Source of the DNA: Microbispora sp. ZYX-F-249
Lineage (GTDB): Bacteria > Actinomycetota > Actinomycetes > Streptosporangiales > Streptosporangiaceae
Assembly (NCBI RefSeq): GCF_039649665.1
Contig: NZ_JBDJAW010000002.1
Span: forward strand, 62,001-126,000
Reading direction: 5' to 3'
Length of the DNA: 64,000 nucleotides
The notes under the pieces were generated by a model that searched no databases, was not told the DNA's origin, and saw only the letters and a program-made list of their open reading frames with translations. This document shows, one piece after another, positions 18,202-27,333 of the stretch (within the stretch, counting starts at the first letter, position 1; every line of letters starts with the position of its first letter). The position numbers and the translations under genes are program-made.

Positions 18202-19311
18202 GTGTCGACCCACGAGCTCTACACCATCCCCGCCGAGCTCTCCACGTGGGACGTGGAGATGACCGGAGCGGCCCGGTTCACCTGGGAGTACGACGACGGC
18301 CGGGACCGCATGCTCGCCCTCTACCAGAAGGGCAAGGACAAGCAGTGGGACTCCGTCAAGCGGATCGACTGGGACATCGAGGTCGACCCGTACGACGTGC
18401 TGGGCGTCCCGGACACCACCCTGGCGATCCACGGCACCCCGCTGTGGGAGCGCATGGACCGGCGGCAGCGCGACGAGGTGCGCAGGCACAACGCCGCCTG
18501 GCAGTTCTCCCAGTTCCTGCACGGCGAGCAGGGCGCGATGATCTGCTCGGCCCGCATCGTGGAGTCGGTCCCCGATCTGGACTCCAAGTTCTACGCCGCC
18601 ACCCAGACGATGGACGAGGCGCGGCACGCCGAGACGTACGCGCGGTTCCTGCAGGAGAAGGTCGGCCTGGCCTACCCCATCAACCGGCACCTCAAGGCGC
18701 TGCTGGACAGCACGCTGAGCGACTCGCGGTGGGACATGCCCTACCTCGGCATGCAGGTGCTGATCGAGGGCCTGGCCCTGGCCGCGTTCGGAGTCATGCG
18801 CGACGTCACCACCAAGCCCCTGCCCAAGCAGATCCTGGCGTACGTCATGCAGGACGAGGCCAGGCACGTGGCCTTCGGCCGGATGGCGCTGCGCGACTAC
18901 TACCGGAACCTGTCCGACGCCGAGCTGCGCGAGCGCGAGGACTTCGTGATCGAGGGCTGCTACCTCATGCGCGACAGGCTGCGCGGCCAGGAGATCTGGG
19001 AGAACCTCGGCCTGTCGCGGCAGGAGGTCGGCGAGGTCATGGAGTGCGTGGACCGGTCGGAGTACCTCCGGCTGTTCCGCGCGCTGCTGTTCAGCCGCAT
19101 CGTGCCGTGCGTGAAGGACATCGGCCTGTGGAGCCCCCGCCTGCGGCAGGCGTACGCCGACATGGGCGTGCTCGACATGGCCGGGCAGAGTCTCGACGCG
19201 CTGATGCGGCAGGACGAGGAGATCGCCGACCGGCTCGACGCGGAGCGCTTCGCGCGCGAGGAGAAGGAGCGGGCGGAGGAGGTCGCCGGCACCATCGCCG
19301 CCGCCGACTGA
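18202..19311 (+). CDS. Ferritin-like diiron oxygenase candidate
   Basis: 369 residues from a GTG at 18202 with AGGAGG 6 bases upstream. The carboxylate-bridged diiron ligands are visible as four helices: FLHGEQGAM, MDEARHAETYARF, LIEGLALAAFG and MQDEARHVAFG, that is Glu, ExxH, Glu, ExxH. The layout is that of the ferritin/ribonucleotide-reductase-R2 superfamily, and the length suits N-oxygenase or hydroxylase-like members rather than iron storage. The N-terminal 80 residues and the acidic/basic C-terminal helix match no domain I recognise. No electron-transfer partner is adjacent. Strict control by the facing TetR regulator suggests an inducible oxidation; the substrate is unknown. Confidence 0.8.
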   Translation: MSTHELYTIPAELSTWDVEMTGAARFTWEYDDGRDRMLALYQKGKDKQWDSVKRIDWDIEVDPYDVLGVPDTTLAIHGTPLWERMDRRQRDEVRRHNAAWQFSQFLHGEQGAMICSARIVESVPDLDSKFYAATQTMDEARHAETYARFLQEKVGLAYPINRHLKALLDSTLSDSRWDMPYLGMQVLIEGLALAAFGVMRDVTTKPLPKQILAYVMQDEARHVAFGRMALRDYYRNLSDAELREREDFVIEGCYLMRDRLRGQEIWENLGLSRQEVGEVMECVDRSEYLRLFRALLFSRIVPCVKDIGLWSPRLRQAYADMGVLDMAGQSLDALMRQDEEIADRLDAERFAREEKERAEEVAGTIAAAD

Positions 19312-19404
19312 CCCCCCGCCGGACGACCCCACAGCGGCGCGTCGGACGGTGGATTCGCGCCCGTTGTCCCCACCTGTGCGGGATCCTTGCCATACTCCGT
19401 CTTC

Positions 19405-19968
19405 GTGACAGTGGAGTTGACGCGGAGTGGCCGCGGGTCCCGGCGGATCGTGGTCGGGGCGATCGGCCTGGTCGTCTTCCTGCTCGCCGGCCTGGGCGCG
19501 TACGCCGTCGCGCGCGCGGACCGCCGGCAGGACACGAAATACTGCGGCCACGACTGCATCCCCGGCATCAGGATCGGCACCGTGGTCGAGGCGCTGCAGG
19601 GCCAGGGGCACACCTGCGCCGACAAGAGGCAGTTCTGGTCCTGTGAGCTCGAAGTCGGCAAAGTACGGTTCGAAGCGGATCTCTTCCGCGTCCCCAACGT
19701 GGCGGACTTCTACGAGTACATCGGCAAGGTCGAGGCCAGGATCGTCAATCCGGACAGCACCACGGCGGCGGCCGGGCTGGACTACATGTCGTGGTTCGCG
19801 GCCCTGCCGCACCGTGACGACCCCTCGACGGTCGGAAAGGTCCACGGCTGGCTGGCCGAGCAGATCACGGGCGACGGGGACATGACCTTCGTTCTCGACT
19901 GGGAGTACGCGCTGGAGCGCGAGGCGAACACCCGGTCCGTCGAACTCACGATGAAGAGGAGATATTGA
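19405..19968 (+). CDS. Membrane-anchored protein of unknown function
   Basis: 187 residues from the GTG at 19405. A basic N-terminus (RSGRGSRR) leads into one hydrophobic segment (IVVGAIGLVVFLLAGLGAYA), followed by an extracellular domain with four cysteines (YCGHDC, HTCADK, WSCELE). CATACT lies 8 bases upstream, hinting at a leaderless transcript, but no proper -35 is present. I recognise no family. The stop overlaps the ATG of the next gene by one base, so the pair is probably one operon acting in the envelope. Confidence 0.65.
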   Translation: MTVELTRSGRGSRRIVVGAIGLVVFLLAGLGAYAVARADRRQDTKYCGHDCIPGIRIGTVVEALQGQGHTCADKRQFWSCELEVGKVRFEADLFRVPNVADFYEYIGKVEARIVNPDSTTAAAGLDYMSWFAALPHRDDPSTVGKVHGWLAEQITGDGDMTFVLDWEYALEREANTRSVELTMKRRY

Positions 19969-20867
19969 TGGCGGCGCCCTCCGGCCGGCCGTACTCTCCC
20001 GACGGCAGGTTCTGGTGGGACGGCCGAGCCTGGCAGCCGGTGCAGCCGCCGCCTCCCGGATCACCCGCGCAGCAGGGCCTCGGCGTGCCACCACCCCCCG
20101 GGTTCCCCGAGCAGCAGCACCCCGTCGTGCCACCACCCCCCGGGCCCGCCGCCCGGCAGGGCTTCAGCGTGCCACCGCAGCCGCCGGGGCCGCACGCGGC
20201 TCAGCCGTACGCCGTCCGGCAGGGGCAGCCGTACGCGCCGCCCGACGCCGCGGCTCCCACTCCTCCCGGCGTCGCCTCCCCGGGCCGCCGACGTGGAACC
20301 GGGGTGTTCGTACTGGTCACGGTGGGCACGCTGATCGCGGCGCTGGCGCTGGGCGCAGTCACCGGCGCCGCCATCGGCCTGGCGACCGCCGAACCGGTGA
20401 CGGACGCCTCCGCGCCTGCCTTCCCTGGGAGGTTCCCCACGGCGAAACAGCGGTACCTGCCCAAGGTGACGGTCGACATGGTCGCGGTGAACTGGCTGCA
20501 GGCGGCCAATGCCTGGACATGCGCGAAGTCCGCGGCACCCGACCCGCTGACCGGCGCCAAGATGGGAATGATCTGCCGGCCCGGCGACGCCGCCAGGCAC
20601 CAGATGTCCGTCTCCATCTGGTACGACGGGCCCGACAAGGTGGTGTCCGTGAAGGCCGGCTGCAAACTCGGCGTCGGCACGAAGGCCTGCACGAGCCTCT
20701 TCGCGAAGATGGCGGACACTCTGCTGTCCCCCGCCCGGAGTCTGCGCGCCAAGGCGGAGAAGTGGGCGGGCGAGAACGCGGACAGGGCGGCGGTGACGGC
20801 CATCGGCGGCATCCGGCTGCAGACCAGCCCGCGCCCGCACAGCATGGAGGCGGTGCCCGCCATCTGA
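19968..20867 (+). CDS. Proline-rich single-pass membrane protein
   Basis: 299 residues. The ATG at 19968 shares a base with the upstream stop and has GAGGAG about 7 bases before it. The N-terminus YSPDGRFWWDGRAWQPV resembles the DUF2510 motif found on actinobacterial membrane proteins. A Pro/Gln/Gly-rich cytoplasmic stretch (about 25-105) leads to one transmembrane segment (GVFVLVTVGTLIAALALGAV) and an extracytoplasmic domain with four cysteines (TCAKS, MICRP, GCKLG, ACTSL). It looks like a small sensor or scaffold partnered with the preceding protein; function unknown. Confidence 0.65.
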   Translation: MAAPSGRPYSPDGRFWWDGRAWQPVQPPPPGSPAQQGLGVPPPPGFPEQQHPVVPPPPGPAARQGFSVPPQPPGPHAAQPYAVRQGQPYAPPDAAAPTPPGVASPGRRRGTGVFVLVTVGTLIAALALGAVTGAAIGLATAEPVTDASAPAFPGRFPTAKQRYLPKVTVDMVAVNWLQAANAWTCAKSAAPDPLTGAKMGMICRPGDAARHQMSVSIWYDGPDKVVSVKAGCKLGVGTKACTSLFAKMADTLLSPARSLRAKAEKWAGENADRAAVTAIGGIRLQTSPRPHSMEAVPAI

Positions 20868-20933
20868 CGTTCCCGGCCGCGATCCGCCGCGGTGCCGCGC
20901 CGCCCGGCTCCGGTGCCGATCAGCCTCGGATGC

Positions 20934-21272
20934 TCACAACGCCGGCATCAGCACAAGAACCAGCGCCGCGGCGGCGACGGCCAGCGCGCCGGCCCAGGCG
21001 ATCCGCCCGTCCAGCCGGTGGTCGAGCGGGTGACCGTGCCGCAGCGCCCGTTCCAGGCGGCGATGGCGGATTCCCGTGCGCAGGAGCAGGACCGCCCCGG
21101 CCAGCGCGGCGGCCGCGAAAGGGGCGGCGGGGCCGGGCAGATCGTGCCGTACGGCGAGTCCCGCCATCACCATGGCGGAGCCCGACATCGTCACGGCGGT
21201 GCGGACCCAGGCGAGCCGGGTCCGCTCGCTGTGCAGACCCGGCCTCGGCACGTCGCCCACGGGCCCGGTCAC
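20934..21272 (-). CDS. DUF202 (YidH-family) membrane protein, second copy
   Basis: 112 residues from a GTG at 21272 that overlaps the stop of the upstream DUF202 gene as GTGA. The DUF202 start SERTRLAWVRTAVTMSG is followed by three hydrophobic segments (about 24-37, 40-56, 88-110). The family is of unknown function. Being coupled to a second, diverged copy suggests the two proteins form a hetero-oligomer in the membrane. Confidence 0.75.
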   Translation of the reverse strand: MTGPVGDVPRPGLHSERTRLAWVRTAVTMSGSAMVMAGLAVRHDLPGPAAPFAAAALAGAVLLLRTGIRHRRLERALRHGHPLDHRLDGRIAWAGALAVAAAALVLVLMPAL

Positions 21273-21604
21273 CTCGACAGGAGGATCAGGACGAGGGCCA
21301 GAACGGCCACCCCCGCCACGCCGTACCCGAACAGGGGGGCCAGGGCGGGCGGCGGAAGCGCGCGGTCCCGCCGGAGCGCCCGGTCGATGTGCCGCCAGCG
21401 GGGGTAGGCCGAGCCCGCGGCCACGGCCGACAGCAGCACGAGCACCACGGCGAGCAGCGTGCGCACCCACGGCACGAAGACGCCCTCGGGAACGACCGCG
21501 ATGCCGATGCCGCCCGCGCTCAGCGCGAGCGAGGTGGTGATCCAGGTGAGAAACGTGCGCTCGTTGGCGAGGACGAAGCGGGGGTCGGGTTCGTTCTCTT
21601 CCAT
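21269..21604 (-). CDS. DUF202 (YidH-family) membrane protein, first copy
   Basis: 111 residues, MEENEPDPRFVLANERTFL then WITTSLALSAGGIGIAV, the standard YidH-family opening, and three hydrophobic segments with a final VAGVAVLALVLILLSR. It is the promoter-proximal gene of a two-gene operon with another DUF202 protein. Function unknown. Confidence 0.85.
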   Translation of the reverse strand: MEENEPDPRFVLANERTFLTWITTSLALSAGGIGIAVVPEGVFVPWVRTLLAVVLVLLSAVAAGSAYPRWRHIDRALRRDRALPPPALAPLFGYGVAGVAVLALVLILLSR

Positions 21605-21655
21605 ACGAGCACGCTATTTCCGCCCCTTTTCCCCTAGATTTGTCGGGGTTGCCGT

Positions 21656-22525
21656 TTATTGACCGTCGGGCGAAGCACCGGACGGCAGGCGTGTGGTGGT
21701 GGCGGCCAGGTGCCGCAGCTTCCGCTCCGACTCCGACCCGGCCTCCGCCGCGAACAGGTCCATGCCCTGCAGCTCCGGGTCGCCCGGCAGGCCGACGAGC
21801 TCGGCCGACAACCGCAGCTCGCCCACGACCGGGTGGTCGAGGACGTACTCGCGGTACGTCGCGGCGGTCACGTGGTGCTCGTGCCACAGCTCGCGGAACT
21901 CGGCGCTCTGCCGGCAGATGGTGTCCACCTGCTCCATGATCTGGGCGTTCTTCGGATAGCGCGCGGCCAGGACGCGCAGTTGGGCCACGTGTTCCCGCGC
22001 GAGCCGTGCCCACCCCTCGCCGTGCGTGCGCCTGATCTCCTCGTCCAGGAAGATCAGGTGCGCGATGGTCCTGCGTTACGCGGGGATGGCGGCGAAGTCG
22101 GCGAAGACCGCCGCTGCCAGTGCGTTCCAGGCGAGCACGTTCGCATGCCGGCCGAGGACGAAGGCCGGAGTCAGCACCAGCGAGTCCAGCACCCGCTGCA
22201 GCCCCTGTCTGACGGGAGCAGGCGCGAGGTCGCGGCTGCGCTGCGCCGGCCGGGCCAGCGCGTGGAGGTAGGCCCGTTCGTCCCCGGTGAGCCGCAGCAC
22301 GTCGGCGACCGCGTCCAGCACCTCGGCCGAGACGTTGCGGCCGTTGCCCTGCTCCAGGCGCGTGTAGTGGCTGACGCTCATCCCGGCCGCCAGCGCCAAC
22401 TCCTCCCGGCGCAGACCGCGCACCCGCCGCGTCCCGTGGCCCCGGTAGGGCAGGCCGACGTCCTCGGGCCGTAGCCGCGCCCTGCGGGACTTCAGGAACT
22501 CGCTCAGCTCCGCTCCACGGTCCAC
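21656..22525 (-). pseudogene. MmyB-type helix-turn-helix regulator interrupted by an in-frame stop
   Basis: The N-terminal part (22525 to 22079, 149 aa) has the HTH of MmyB-family regulators (GLRREELALAAGMSVSHYTR) and the start of the ligand-binding domain (VLAWNALAAAVFADFAAIPA). A TAA at 22076-22078 then stops it. The same frame continues directly with RRTIAHLIFLDEEIRR and on to a normal C-terminus at 21656, for 289 codons in all. The stop replaces a single codon of the conserved region, so this is one nonsense change, not a frameshift. A truncated product would keep only the DNA-binding part. It is divergent from an MFS exporter that is also broken. Confidence 0.85.
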
Positions 22526-22605
22526 GATCGTCCAGCCTAGGCGGAAATTGAGTAGTCAGAACGCGGGGATGGCTGGGGCCCGCGGCCGCGGCCAGGCTTC
22601 CGGCC

Positions 22606-24064
22606 ATGCGATCCGTGATCCCTCTCGTCCTCCTCGGCCTGGGCAGCATGATCACCGCCCTGGACTTCACCATCGTCTACGTAGCACTGCCGCAGATCGC
22701 CCGCGAGGCCGGATTCTCCCCGCACGCGCTGCAGTGGGTGGTGAGCGCCTACGCCGTGCCCTTCGGCGGCTTCCTGCTGCTCGGGGGCCGCCTGTCCGAC
22801 CTGCTCGGCAGACGGCGGATGTTCGTCTCCGGCCTGCTGCTGTACGGCGCCGCCTCGCTGCTGGGCGGGCTGGCCGCCTCCCCGGCCCCGCTGATCGGAG
22901 CCAGGGCGCTGCAGGGGCTCGGCGGCGCGGTGCTGATGCCCGCGACCCTCTCTGGTCGTCACCATGTTCGCCGAGGGCCGGGCGCGCACCCGGGCGATGA
23001 CCGTGTGGGCGGTGAGCGGTGCGGCCGGGCTGAGCCTCGGCGCGCTGCTCGGCGGGCTGCTGACCGGCGCGTTCGGCTGGCAGGCGGTCTTCTTCGTGAA
23101 CGTGCCGCCCGCCGCGGCCGTGGCCGCCGCGGCGTTCGTCGTCCTGACGCCCGACGGGAGGCGGCGGGCGGGCGGATTCGACCTTCCCGGCGCGCTCACC
23201 GGGACCGCCGGCGTGACGCTGCTGGTGTTCACCGTCGCGCAGGCCGGAGAACGGGGCTGGGCCTCCCCCGCCGTCCTGGCCCCCGCCGTCGTCGCGGCGG
23301 CGCTGCTCGCCGGGTTCTTCGTGATCGAGAGGCGCGGCCGCACCCCGTTGCTGCCGCCGCGGCTGCCGGCCAGCCGGCACACGAGCGCCGGAGCCATGGT
23401 CATCCTGGTCTACGGCCTGACGCTGCAGTGCGTGCCGTGCTTCCTCACGCTGCACTTCCAGGACGTGCTCGGTTACGGCGCCGTCGAGTCGGGTCTGGCC
23501 TTCCTGGGGCCGACCCTCGCGATCACGGCGGGGAACCTGGCCGCCGAGCGGCTGATCCCGCGCCTCGGGCTGCGCGGCACACTCGTGCTCAGTCTGGGCG
23601 TGGGCGCGGCGGGCACGGCCGCGCTGGCGTCGCTGCTGTCGCCCGGCGCGTCCTACCTCGGCCTGCTGCCCGGCCTCGCGGCCTACGGCCTGGGCGCGGG
23701 CCTGTCGTTCGCCACCATGTTCATGGTCGCCTCGACCGGCGTGGCCCCGCAGGTGCAGGGCGTGGTCTCCGGCCTGTCCTCCACCGTCCTGCAGGCGGGC
23801 ACCGCCGCCGGCCTGGCCGTCCTGGTGTCCGTGGCCGGCGGCGACACCGCCGGCCTCGCCGGGCAGGCCCTGCGCGCCGCCACCTCCGAGGGCCTGCGCT
23901 CGGCCGTCTGGGTCGCCGCCGCGATCTCCGTGATCGGTGTGGCGGCCGCGCTGGCCCTTCCGTCGGCACCCGCCCGTTCGGCGGCCCGGCCGGACAGGAC
24001 GCGGGACACTCCGGCGCGTCCGGCCGGCGGCCCCGGCATCAGATCTAGAGGCAGGCCTCGCTGA
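22606..24064 (+). pseudogene. MFS drug/multidrug exporter with a frameshift
   Basis: The first segment (22606 to about 22950) encodes transmembrane helices 1-4 of a 14-helix DHA2-type exporter (MITALDFTIVYVALPQI, GRLSDLLGRRRMFVSG, GARALQGLGGAVLMPATL). At the CTCTCT run (22948-22953) the frame shifts by one; the next frame continues LVVTMFAEGRARTRAMTVWA and runs to 24064 through the rest of the transporter. Removing one T restores ATLLVVTMFAEG. Either a sequencing error in a short repeat or a genuine loss. The 3' end overlaps the converging lipoprotein gene by 20 bases. The divergent regulator is broken too. Confidence 0.85.
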
Positions 24065-24410
24065 CCTGGCGCAGGTAGTTCGCGCCGTCGGCGGCGACCT
24101 TCTGCGCGGCGTCCACCGCCGCGTTGGCGTCGTCGACGTTGAGCTTCTGCAGGCTGTCGGCGAGGCCCTGGAGGGCGTCCCTGAGCGTGGTGTCGGCGGC
24201 CTTGTTCGCCATGCTCTCCAGATCGGCGGCGCCGTCCTCGAGCTTCTGGCGCATGGCGGCGGGGTCGTCGACGACCTTGCCGATCTCGCCGATGGTGCGG
24301 CTGATCAGCTGCGTCGCCTCGGCGCACGACTGGGCCTTGTCCGCGGTCGCGCAGCCGGTGACCAACAGGACGGCGGCCGCGCAGGCGGCGGCGAACGGGA
24401 GGAGTCGCAT
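24045..24410 (-). CDS. Small lipoprotein
   Basis: 121 residues from the ATG at 24410, which gives a compact lipoprotein signal (MRLLPFAAACAAAVLLVTGC). The mature part is wholly helical with heptad-like spacing (TQLISRTIGEIGKVVDDPAA, ALQGLADSLQKLN) and two cysteines (SCAEA, EACL), suggesting a small helical bundle or coiled coil on the outer face of the membrane. Unknown function; such lipoproteins are common and poorly studied in actinomycetes. Confidence 0.75.
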   Translation of the reverse strand: MRLLPFAAACAAAVLLVTGCATADKAQSCAEATQLISRTIGEIGKVVDDPAAMRQKLEDGAADLESMANKAADTTLRDALQGLADSLQKLNVDDANAAVDAAQKVAADGANYLRQVSEACL

Positions 24411-24501
24411 GCCGGTCACCCTACCCAACCGCCGCCCGCCCGCCGCGGAACCGGAGCAGGCTGCCGTTCGCGGCCCCGCCCGCATCGCGGTCCTCAGCGC
24501 C

Positions 24502-25215
24502 TCACCGCGCCATGACCTCGGCGACGACCGCGCGGAAATACCCCAGGACCTCGCGGGCGAAGGCGGTCCGGGACACCCCGGCGCCGCGCAGTGCGTCCCC
24601 GTGATCGATCACGACCACGGTCAGCACGCCCGCGAGCAGCGACCACCACAGGGCCGAGGCGGCCGCCCGCGGCAACCGGGACGACTCCCGGAAGGACCGC
24701 CGCAGCCGGTCCCGGTGGAAGGGCACGTGGCGCAGCTCGTCCGCGAGGATCCGGCCCGCGACCTCCGCGGCCAGGAGGTCCGGGACACCGTCGCGCACCG
24801 CCCGGTAGTAGCCCAGCGCGACGACCTCGGCGAGCATCAGGACCATCAGCTCGGTGCGCAGTCCGAGGAGCCGCCGCAGCCGGACGAAGGCGGCGTCGCT
24901 CCAGTGGCCGGAGATCGTGCCGGCGCCCGCCGACTCCAGGAGCCGGCCCAGCAGGCGGGCGTGCTCGCGTTCCTCCGCCACGAACAGGCGGACCGCCTCC
25001 GCGTACACCGGGTCGCCCGCCCGGCGGGCCTTGTCCAGGAGGCGGGCGCCGTCACCGTCCTCCCCCACCTGGAACCGTTGCAGGCTGCGTACGAGGGCTG
25101 GCTCCAGACGCGCTCCCGCGCTCCAGTCGGGGTCGCCCCAGGTGCGCCGCAGCAGCGCCGCGCCTTCGAAGTCGCGTAACCAGTCGGTGAAAGCGCCCGT
25201 GTCGACCGTCGTCAT
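24502..25215 (-). CDS. Ferritin-like diiron protein
   Basis: 237 residues. Four ligand-bearing helices are visible: FQVGEDGDGARLL, VAEEREHARLLGRLL, LAEVVALGYYRAV and ADELRHVPFHRDRL (Glu, ExxH, Glu, ExxH). The pattern matches ferritin-like di-metal proteins of about this size, not bacterioferritin or Dps. A hydrophobic stretch (ALWWSLLAGVLTVVVIDH, about 190-207) may associate with the membrane. Possible roles are metal-dependent oxidation or peroxide handling; none can be fixed. Monocistronic. Confidence 0.75.
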   Translation of the reverse strand: MTTVDTGAFTDWLRDFEGAALLRRTWGDPDWSAGARLEPALVRSLQRFQVGEDGDGARLLDKARRAGDPVYAEAVRLFVAEEREHARLLGRLLESAGAGTISGHWSDAAFVRLRRLLGLRTELMVLMLAEVVALGYYRAVRDGVPDLLAAEVAGRILADELRHVPFHRDRLRRSFRESSRLPRAAASALWWSLLAGVLTVVVIDHGDALRGAGVSRTAFAREVLGYFRAVVAEVMAR

Positions 25216-25336
25216 GACCCACGAACCTACGGAGACGATGTGCAGATTCCGGGGGGCGGTTCGTAGAGGTTCGGTGCGAGCGGCCCCGCCCGGGCGCGGC
25301 GCCGATCACCCGGCGAAGCGCCGTAGCATCTGCGGC

Positions 25337-25606
25337 ATGGGGAACTGCGAACACCTGCTCGTGACGGCCGACCCGCAGCCGCTCACGCCGGAAGGCTGCC
25401 AGGAGTGCCTGGAGCGCGGCATGCGCTGGGTCCACCTGCGCAAGTGCCTGGAGTGCGGTCACATCGGCTGCTGCGACTCCTCTCCCGGCAAGCACGCCAC
25501 CGCCCACTACAAGGAGACCGGCCACCCGGTGATGCGCTCGTTCGAACCGGGCGAGGACTGGCGGTGGTGCTTCGTGGACCAGCGCCTGGGCCAGGCCGTG
25601 TCCTGA
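25337..25606 (+). CDS. UBP-type zinc-finger protein
   Basis: 89 residues. The zf-UBP pattern is complete: NCEHLL, CQECLERGMRWVHLRKCLEC, GHIGCCDSSPGKHATAHYKE, TGHPVM. In eukaryotes this finger binds the C-terminal Gly-Gly of ubiquitin; free bacterial versions are common in actinomycetes and of unknown function, perhaps binding other C-termini. There is no SD, but TAGCAT (25324-25329) stands 7 bases before the ATG, which fits a leaderless message. A 14-bp tandem repeat begins right after the stop codon. Confidence 0.85.
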   Translation: MGNCEHLLVTADPQPLTPEGCQECLERGMRWVHLRKCLECGHIGCCDSSPGKHATAHYKETGHPVMRSFEPGEDWRWCFVDQRLGQAVS

Positions 25607-25648
25607 ACACCCTGTCCTGAACACCCTGTCCTGAACACCCTGTCCTGA
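25607..25648. repeat. Three perfect copies of a 14-bp tandem repeat
   Basis: ACACCCTGTCCTGA is repeated at 25607, 25621 and 25635. Part of a further copy (GTGTCCTGA) forms the end of the zinc-finger gene including its TGA, and a decayed copy follows at 25649. Because the unit is 14 bases, successive TGAs fall in different frames. Confidence 0.9.
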
Positions 25649-25696
25649 CCACCCTGGCCTGCGCGCCGGGTCCCTCGGGCCGGGTCCTGAGCCCGC

Positions 25697-27286
25697 TCAG
25701 CCGCGTTCGAGTGTCGCCTCCTCGAAGTCGAGCTCCTGCATGACCCGGTGGAGGACCTCGTCGTCGATGCGCCGCTCGTCCCGCATCCGCACGAACACCT
25801 CGCGTTCGGCGGCGAGCATCTCCCGGCGCAGCCGCCGGTAGACCGAGGCGGGCGTCTCCTCGCCCTCGGGGCCGGTGCCGCCGCCGAGCCGCTCCCAGGC
25901 GTGCAGGGCTTTACGCTCGGCCCTGGCGCGCAGCTGCTCGACCACCTCTTCGTGGACGTCCAGCACACCGTCGGCGGTGAGCTCCTCGAGCCGCGCCAGG
26001 GCCGCGGCCGCCGCGGCCTGCTGGGCTCCCGCCTCCGCGAGGTCGTCGCCGTAGCGCTCCCGCGCGGTGGACACGCCCAGCCGCCTGATCAGCCAGGGGA
26101 ACGACAGGCCGTGGACGATCAGCGTGCCCACGACGATCGCGAACGTCAGGAACAGCAGCAGGTTGCGCTGGGGGAACTGCTCGGGCAGGGCGAAGGCCGC
26201 GGCCAGCGACACCACCCCGCGCATGCCCGCCCAGCTCGTCAGCATCACGTTCTGCCAGGACGGCGTCTTGGGCTCCCGGGCGCGCACTCTCTTCGACAGC
26301 ATCCGCGGCAGGTAGGTGCTGGGCGGCACCCAGGCGATCCGCACGAGGACGACCACCAGGAACAGCACGATCGCGTACATCGCCAGCTCCCCCGGCCGCT
26401 CGCCGTTCAGCCCGGCGATGATCGGGCGCAGCTGCAGCCCGATCAGGGCGAACACGATCGACTCCAGCACCAGGTCGGCGACCTTCCAGACCGCGCCCGA
26501 CAGCAGGCGCGTGCCGTACGTCGTCCGGCTGAGCTCGTGGCCCAGGTAGATGCCGACGATCACGACGGCGATCACGCCGGAGGCGTGCACGGCCTCGGCC
26601 GCGAGGTAGGCGGCGTACGGCACGAGCAGCGAGACGCCGTTGGCGATCAGCGCGTCGTCGAGCCGCCGCAGCGCCACGCCTGCGACGTACGCGATGGCGA
26701 GGCCGATCGCGATGCCGAGGCCGGCGGCCAGGAGGAACTGCCCGCCGATGTCGAGCAGACCGGCGGCGGCGCCGGTCATCGCGCCGACCGCGACCCGGTA
26801 GGCCGTCAGCGCGGTGGCGTCGTTGAACAGGCTCTCGCCCACGAGGATGGTCAGTGCGCGTCGCGGCAGGCCGAGCCTGCGCCCGATGGCGACCGCCGAC
26901 ACCGCGTCGGGCGGCGCGATGATCGCCCCGAGCGCGAAGGCCGCGGCGAGCGGGAGATCGGGGACGATCGCGTGCGCGACGAAGCCGACCACCACCGTCG
27001 TCGCCAGGACGAGACCGACGGCCAGGAGGCCGACGGGCCTGGCGGCGTCGCGCAGCCGCAGGTACGAGCTGTCCAGTGCCGCCGAGTAGAGCATCGGCGG
27101 CAGGAAGACCAGCAGGACGATGTGCGGGTCGAGGCTGTAGTCGGGAACCCCCGGCACGTAGGAGGCGGCCAGTCCCGCCATCACCAGGAGCAGCGGGGCC
27201 GACCAGCCGCGCCAGTTGGCCAGGGCGGCGACGCCGAGGGCGCCGGCCGGGAGCAGGAGGAACTGCAGTGCCGTTGACGTGTCCAT
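25697..27286 (-). CDS. CPA1-family Na+/H+ antiporter
   Basis: 529 residues. About twelve hydrophobic segments make a Na_H_Exchanger domain with the CPA1 signature GESLFNDATALTAYR (Asn-Asp pair) and the earlier IIAPPDAVSAVAIGRRLGLP block; the gate region SWAGMRGVVSLAAAFALP is intact. The last 130 residues are a soluble, charged, helical cytoplasmic tail ([20 protein letters not shown]...), the usual regulatory extension of NhaP/YjcE-like proteins. It exchanges cytoplasmic Na+ (or K+) for external H+ for pH and salt balance. Monocistronic; it lies downstream of the Tyr-rich gene on the same strand, 47 bases away. Confidence 0.92.
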   Translation of the reverse strand: MDTSTALQFLLLPAGALGVAALANWRGWSAPLLLVMAGLAASYVPGVPDYSLDPHIVLLVFLPPMLYSAALDSSYLRLRDAARPVGLLAVGLVLATTVVVGFVAHAIVPDLPLAAAFALGAIIAPPDAVSAVAIGRRLGLPRRALTILVGESLFNDATALTAYRVAVGAMTGAAAGLLDIGGQFLLAAGLGIAIGLAIAYVAGVALRRLDDALIANGVSLLVPYAAYLAAEAVHASGVIAVVIVGIYLGHELSRTTYGTRLLSGAVWKVADLVLESIVFALIGLQLRPIIAGLNGERPGELAMYAIVLFLVVVLVRIAWVPPSTYLPRMLSKRVRAREPKTPSWQNVMLTSWAGMRGVVSLAAAFALPEQFPQRNLLLFLTFAIVVGTLIVHGLSFPWLIRRLGVSTARERYGDDLAEAGAQQAAAAAALARLEELTADGVLDVHEEVVEQLRARAERKALHAWERLGGGTGPEGEETPASVYRRLRREMLAAEREVFVRMRDERRIDDEVLHRVMQELDFEEATLERG

Positions 27287-27333
27287 CAGACGACGAGGTT
27301 ACTTACAGCTGGAACTCCTGCTGACCGGGGCCC

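Noticed and set aside
16620-19646. A 1008-codon open frame on the plus strand
   Set aside because: It crosses parts of four real genes on both strands and has no domain.
25607-25648. CRISPR array
   Set aside because: Units are contiguous without spacers and no cas genes are present.
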